Assembly (NCBI GenBank): GCA_964385635.1
Contig: CAYLPU010000039.1
Location: 1-43,728 of the forward strand
Origin: CAYLPU01 sp964385635
Lineage (GTDB): Bacteria; Chloroflexota; Anaerolineae; B4-G1
DNA: 43,728 nt
Reading direction: 5' to 3'
Shown piece after piece: positions 41,362-43,728 of this stretch. How positions within the stretch are numbered: position 1 is the stretch's first letter; each line of letters begins with the position of its first letter. The notes under the pieces were generated by a model. The model had not been told where the DNA came from. It was given only the letters and a program-made list of their open reading frames with translations, and did not search any database. Both the position numbers and the translations under genes were made by a program.

Positions 41362-42548
41362 TATCCTAGCAGTCCCGCCGCCAGCCGCGCGTACACCTCC
41401 GTGGCGGCGTAGACGTCAGACAGCCGCACGTACTCGTCGGCGGTATGTGCATGGTGGGGGTCGCCCGGCCCAAACCCCACGGTGGGGATGTCAGCCACAC
41501 CCGCTGTATAGACCCCCTCGGTCGAGAAGTCCCAACGGCCCACCTGGGGCCGGCGCTTCAACTGGGCCCGCACGGCACGCACGGCGGCCGTCACCAGCGG
41601 ATGATCCTCCGGCATTACCCAGGCGGGGTAGAACTCGCGAGCGTCACAAGTGTAGCCGGTGTAACTGACGGCGTGGTACTCGGTCACCTCCACCTCCGCG
41701 CGCACACCCTCGCGGGCGATGACCCGCTGCACCTCGGCCAGCGCTTTCGTCTCGTTCTCCCCCAGTGTCAGCCGTCGGTCAATAATCAACTCACAACGGT
41801 CGGGCACGGCGTTGCGGCTGCTGGCGATGGAGGAGATGTCGGTCACCGCCAAGGTGCCAGGACCGAGAAAGTCGTCGTCTCCCAACTGGCCTGCCAGCAG
41901 TTCCAGGCCGAATGACAGCCGCGCGGCGGTATAGATGGCGTTGTCGCCCAGGTCCGGGCAAGCGGCGTGAGCCGAACGGCCATGTGCGACGAGGCACATC
42001 TCCAGTCGGCCACGGTGCCCGCGACTGACGTTCAGATCGGTCGGCTCGCCCAGTACCACCCACTCCGGGCGTACCCCCTCCTCCTCGATCAGCACCCGTG
42101 ACCCGATGCCTTCGCACGGTTCCTCCTGCACCACGCAGGCCACGACGACGTCTCCCTTCAGCGCTACTCCCGCGTCGCGCAGGAGTTTCGCCCCGTAGAC
42201 CATCGCCGCCAGCCCGCCCTTCATGTCGCAGGCTCCCAGGCCATAGAGCAGGCCGTCCTCGACCTCGGCTCCGAAAGGCGCGCGGCTCCAGGTTTCGGGG
42301 TCACTGACCCGCACCGTGTCCATGTGGCCGTTGAGCATCAGCACCGGCCCGTGGCCTGGCCCGATCCAGCCGACGACGTTGCCGATGCGGTCAGTGCGCA
42401 CGTCGCGGAAGCCCAACCGCGTCATTTCCGCGACGATACGCTTCGCCACCGCACCTTCCTGGGTCGAGGGGCTTGGCGTCTGCACCATGTCGCGCAGAAA
42501 GGCTGTCAGGTCGTTTCGGTCTTGAGGACTTAGTGTGAATAGATTCAT
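41361..42548 (-). CDS. M20-family metallohydrolase (YgeY/ArgE/DapE type)
   Basis: 395 residues. Zinc ligands and catalytic residues: LNGHMDTV (His75, Asp77), GLGACDMKGGLAAM (Asp108), QEEPCEG (Glu142, Glu143), LGEPTDL (Glu168) and HAHTADEY near the C-terminus. The start MVQTPSPSTQEGAVAKRI and the end VGRWDFSTEGVYTAG with IPTVGFGPGD are close to the YgeY group linked to purine/selenium metabolism in some bacteria. General M20 enzymes remove acyl or amino acid groups from amide substrates; the substrate is not fixed here. ATG at 42548; the upstream region lacks a good Shine-Dalgarno. It lies 98 bases upstream of psuG. Confidence 0.9.
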   Translation of the reverse strand: MNLFTLSPQDRNDLTAFLRDMVQTPSPSTQEGAVAKRIVAEMTRLGFRDVRTDRIGNVVGWIGPGHGPVLMLNGHMDTVRVSDPETWSRAPFGAEVEDGLLYGLGACDMKGGLAAMVYGAKLLRDAGVALKGDVVVACVVQEEPCEGIGSRVLIEEEGVRPEWVVLGEPTDLNVSRGHRGRLEMCLVAHGRSAHAACPDLGDNAIYTAARLSFGLELLAGQLGDDDFLGPGTLAVTDISSIASSRNAVPDRCELIIDRRLTLGENETKALAEVQRVIAREGVRAEVEVTEYHAVSYTGYTCDAREFYPAWVMPEDHPLVTAAVRAVRAQLKRRPQVGRWDFSTEGVYTAGVADIPTVGFGPGDPHHAHTADEYVRLSDVYAATEVYARLAAGLLG

Positions 42549-42918
42549 TGTCGGTTTCGCGTTTCAGGTTTCATTTTCGCTTTCGTTCGCTCAGCAACCT
42601 TTTTGCTGCTTTGCGCACAATCCCCCTGCTGGGATAAGAGTTGGTCAAGAATGCTCGTTTTGTGTCCCGATTGTTTGGTCATAACAGTTACACAAACGAC
42701 TTCGGTCGCACGGGCTATTGTTGGGCGTCTTTTCGGCCTGAAGACTGCCGTTCATTGTTGTTGGAATGACTCGGTGGCAAGTGTCCCGTTTTTAGCTGAC
42801 CTGCAGGGCAAGCGACCGAAGGGAGCGCAGAGTTCGCCCGCCCTCGTTCTATTATCACAGGTAAGGGGAACAATGTTCCCACTCACCTCTCTGCGCTCCT
42901 CGGCTGCTACCCACCAGT
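42549..42918. other. 370-base stretch without a credible gene, with inverted repeats
   Basis: No open frame with natural composition. It holds an 11-bp inverted repeat (GGAGCGCAGAG at 42821-42831 with CTCTGCGCTCC at 42888-42898) that encloses a 15-base palindrome, GGGAACA-A-TGTTCCC (42865-42879). These may form a structured 3' end for the ABM-type gene or an RNA. Near 42555-42590 are TTTCG/GTTTC-rich simple repeats before the M20 start. Confidence 0.5.
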
Positions 42919-43233
42919 CTACTGACCGGGTCGAATAGGCTTGGGAACGATCGGTGACGGACCCCAAAGCTCAATGCTCACATTGGTCACGAAGGTGCGC
43001 AGTTCATCGAAGACTTTCTGCACGTCCTCGTGAGCGTACCAAGCGGCCCAGGTGGCCAGGTCAGTGAACTCATAGGTGACTACTACCTGGGACGCACCAG
43101 TGGCCGGCCGGTACCCTCGAAACTCGGCCACTCCTGGAACTGCCAGGACGCGCTGGATCGCGGGCCCAGTCCACCTGCTATAGGCTTCCGCCTTGTCTGG
43201 CAGAATATCCCACTTTGTGACGTAGAGAACCAT
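42919..43233 (-). CDS. Antibiotic-biosynthesis-monooxygenase (ABM)-like dimeric alpha/beta barrel protein
   Basis: 104 residues. A single ferredoxin-like alpha+beta barrel unit: VLYVTKWDILPDKAEAYSRW, VPGVAEFRGYRPATGASQVV, VTYEFTDLATWAAWYAHEDV, then a C-terminal strand VSIELWGPS. Families of this fold include ABM monooxygenases, NIPSNAP and EthD-like proteins; some are enzymes, many have no known activity. ATG at 43233 has AAGGAGGTGA, almost the full anti-Shine-Dalgarno complement. Its predicted promoter overlaps a palindrome (43304-43316). Confidence 0.75.
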   Translation of the reverse strand: MVLYVTKWDILPDKAEAYSRWTGPAIQRVLAVPGVAEFRGYRPATGASQVVVTYEFTDLATWAAWYAHEDVQKVFDELRTFVTNVSIELWGPSPIVPKPIRPGQ

Positions 43234-43303
43234 CGTGATTCACCTCCTTATTCTTCGAGAATTCCGGGACAACAGGGCAATGATCACAACAACCCTGCAT
43301 CTT

Positions 43304-43317
43304 GCTAGATTCTAGCA
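43304..43317 (-). promoter_or_regulatory. Extended -10 of the ABM-like gene inside a 13-base palindrome
   Basis: TGCTAGAAT on the minus strand (43309-43317) with a poor -35. The palindrome GCTAGA-T-TCTAGC (43304-43316) covers it and could be a repressor site. The leader would be about 68 bases. Confidence 0.4.
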
Positions 43318-43352
43318 CAATCGCAGCATAAAGGGAAGGGGCGGCTCAGCAC

Positions 43353-43381
43353 TTGGCTATTTCGCACAAGTGTGGTAAAAT
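43353..43381 (+). promoter_or_regulatory. Promoter of the cold-shock protein gene
   Basis: TTGGCT (43353-43358), 17-base spacer, TAAAAT (43376-43381), with TG at 43373-43374. The leader to the GTG at 43512 is about 125 bases, as is usual for long-leader cold-shock genes. Confidence 0.6.
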
Positions 43382-43420
43382 GTTAATGTAAGATGAAGTG
43401 GGTCTTGGCTGTAATATCAA

Positions 43421-43459
43421 AGACTGTCCAGACTTGCGGAAACTGGGCGGTCTTTTTTT
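43421..43459 (+). terminator. Intrinsic terminator in the cold-shock leader (probable attenuator)
   Basis: AGACTGTCCAG (43421-43431) and CTGGGCGGTCT (43443-43453) pair over 11 bp with two G-U pairs, followed by T-tract 43453-43459. It lies between the promoter (43353-43381) and the start codon (43512), so transcription must pass it to reach the gene. No other gene ends here on the plus strand that would need it. Confidence 0.75.
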
Positions 43460-43511
43460 GTTCTGCCTGCACTGCTTCGCCCAAGATCACGTAAACCAAG
43501 GAGTAAAGAAA

Positions 43512-43721
43512 GTGACCGAAAGGGAAACCGGAACCGTCAAATGGTTCAATGATTCCAAAGGATACGGCTTTATCTCTCGTGAGGCCGGAGAGGACGTATT
43601 TGTCCATCACTCGGCCATCGAGGGGGAAGGATTCCGCTCACTGCGTGAGAACCAGCAGGTCGAGTTCGACGTTGAGCAGGGACCCAAGGGCTTGCAGGCC
43701 GTCCGTGTGAGGGCTCTGTAG
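43512..43721 (+). CDS. csp: Cold-shock domain protein (CspA family)
   Basis: 69 residues, single cold-shock domain. RNP1 is KGYGFI within KWFNDSKGYGFISREAG, RNP2 is VFVHHS within DVFVHHSAIEGEGFRSL, ending QGPKGLQAVRVRAL. It binds single-stranded RNA/DNA as an RNA chaperone or antiterminator. Start GTG at 43512 follows AAGGAG (43496-43501); the frame is open upstream to 43398 but that part contains the terminator and no ribosome site. The leader terminator suggests that expression is controlled by readthrough. Relatives can act as antiterminators, so autoregulation is possible. Confidence 0.93.
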   Translation: MTERETGTVKWFNDSKGYGFISREAGEDVFVHHSAIEGEGFRSLRENQQVEFDVEQGPKGLQAVRVRAL

Positions 43722-43728
43722 CCAGGTA

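Noticed and set aside
42603..42938. Plus-strand open frame in the gap before the ABM-like gene
   Set aside because: Cys/Ser/Trp-rich unnatural composition, no ribosome site, and it overlaps the real gene on the other strand.
43398..43511. N-terminal extension of the cold-shock protein in the same open frame
   Set aside because: It has no ribosome site, reads through a strong terminator hairpin and gives a Cys/Leu-rich sequence unlike any cold-shock protein.
1..43728. CRISPR array, tRNA or rRNA genes
   Set aside because: No regularly spaced repeats with unique spacers, no tRNA-like cloverleaf with a T-arm consensus, and no rRNA sequence recognised.

Overview
The window looks like a scaffold from an uncultured Chloroflexota bacterium of the Anaerolineae/Caldilineae type. 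This is inferred from high GC in most of the window, a glutamate-mutase-L-like ATPase in an operon of lineage-restricted membrane proteins, an LPXTG-like anchored protein, a free-standing alpha-glucan phosphorylase, and short palindromic repeats of the kind I associate with these genomes. A run of exactly 100 N (14805-14904) shows that it is an assembled scaffold. I see no rRNA, tRNA, CRISPR array or transposase.

Layout. 1-4.2 kb, minus strand: the start of a Gfo/Idh/MocA oxidoreductase, a DeoC-family aldolase, an alpha-glucan phosphorylase and a membrane protein. A divergent promoter pair with overlapping -35 boxes (4204-4253) separates these from a plus-strand peptide/nickel-type ABC importer (binding protein and two permeases, no ATPase), a YhhN-family membrane protein and an unknown cytoplasmic protein (4.3-9 kb). 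9.2-17.6 kb, minus strand: an eight-gene cluster of membrane-associated unknowns around the GlmL/MutL-type ATPase, including a double zinc-ribbon protein whose tandem repeats contain the assembly gap. 17.7-25.4 kb, minus strand: a BMP-family nucleoside-type ABC importer (lipoprotein, double ATPase, two permeases) followed by an amidohydrolase of the methylthioadenosine/adenosylhomocysteine deaminase type. One permease carries a second BMP binding domain at its N-terminus without a signal peptide. 25.4-29.6 kb: rsmG and recF converging, then an S9 peptidase.

29.6-37.8 kb, minus strand, is clearly AT-richer and is the most interesting part. It is a defence-type island with a zinc-ribbon DNA methyltransferase, a PD-(D/E)XK restriction endonuclease translationally coupled to it but carrying an apparent one-base frameshift, and a 1600-residue TPR / beta-sandwich / STAND-like ATPase whose C-terminus has a HEPN RNase motif (R1541-x4-H1546). 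A truncated iron-sulfur gene lies at its right edge. 38.4-42.6 kb, minus strand: a membrane-anchored endonuclease/exonuclease/phosphatase protein, pseudouridine-5'-phosphate glycosidase and an M20 peptidase. 42.6-43.7 kb: a structured non-coding stretch, an ABM-type monooxygenase-like protein, and a cold-shock protein gene whose leader contains a strong intrinsic terminator (a probable attenuator).

Themes. Nucleoside scavenging recurs (BMP importer, deaminase-type amidohydrolase, pseudouridine glycosidase, possibly the DeoC-like aldolase). Several promoters share an extended -10 close to TGTGCTATAAT, and three genes (the 3368-4195 membrane gene, rsmG, recF) have a -10 box only 6-9 bases before the ATG and no Shine-Dalgarno, which suggests leaderless mRNAs.
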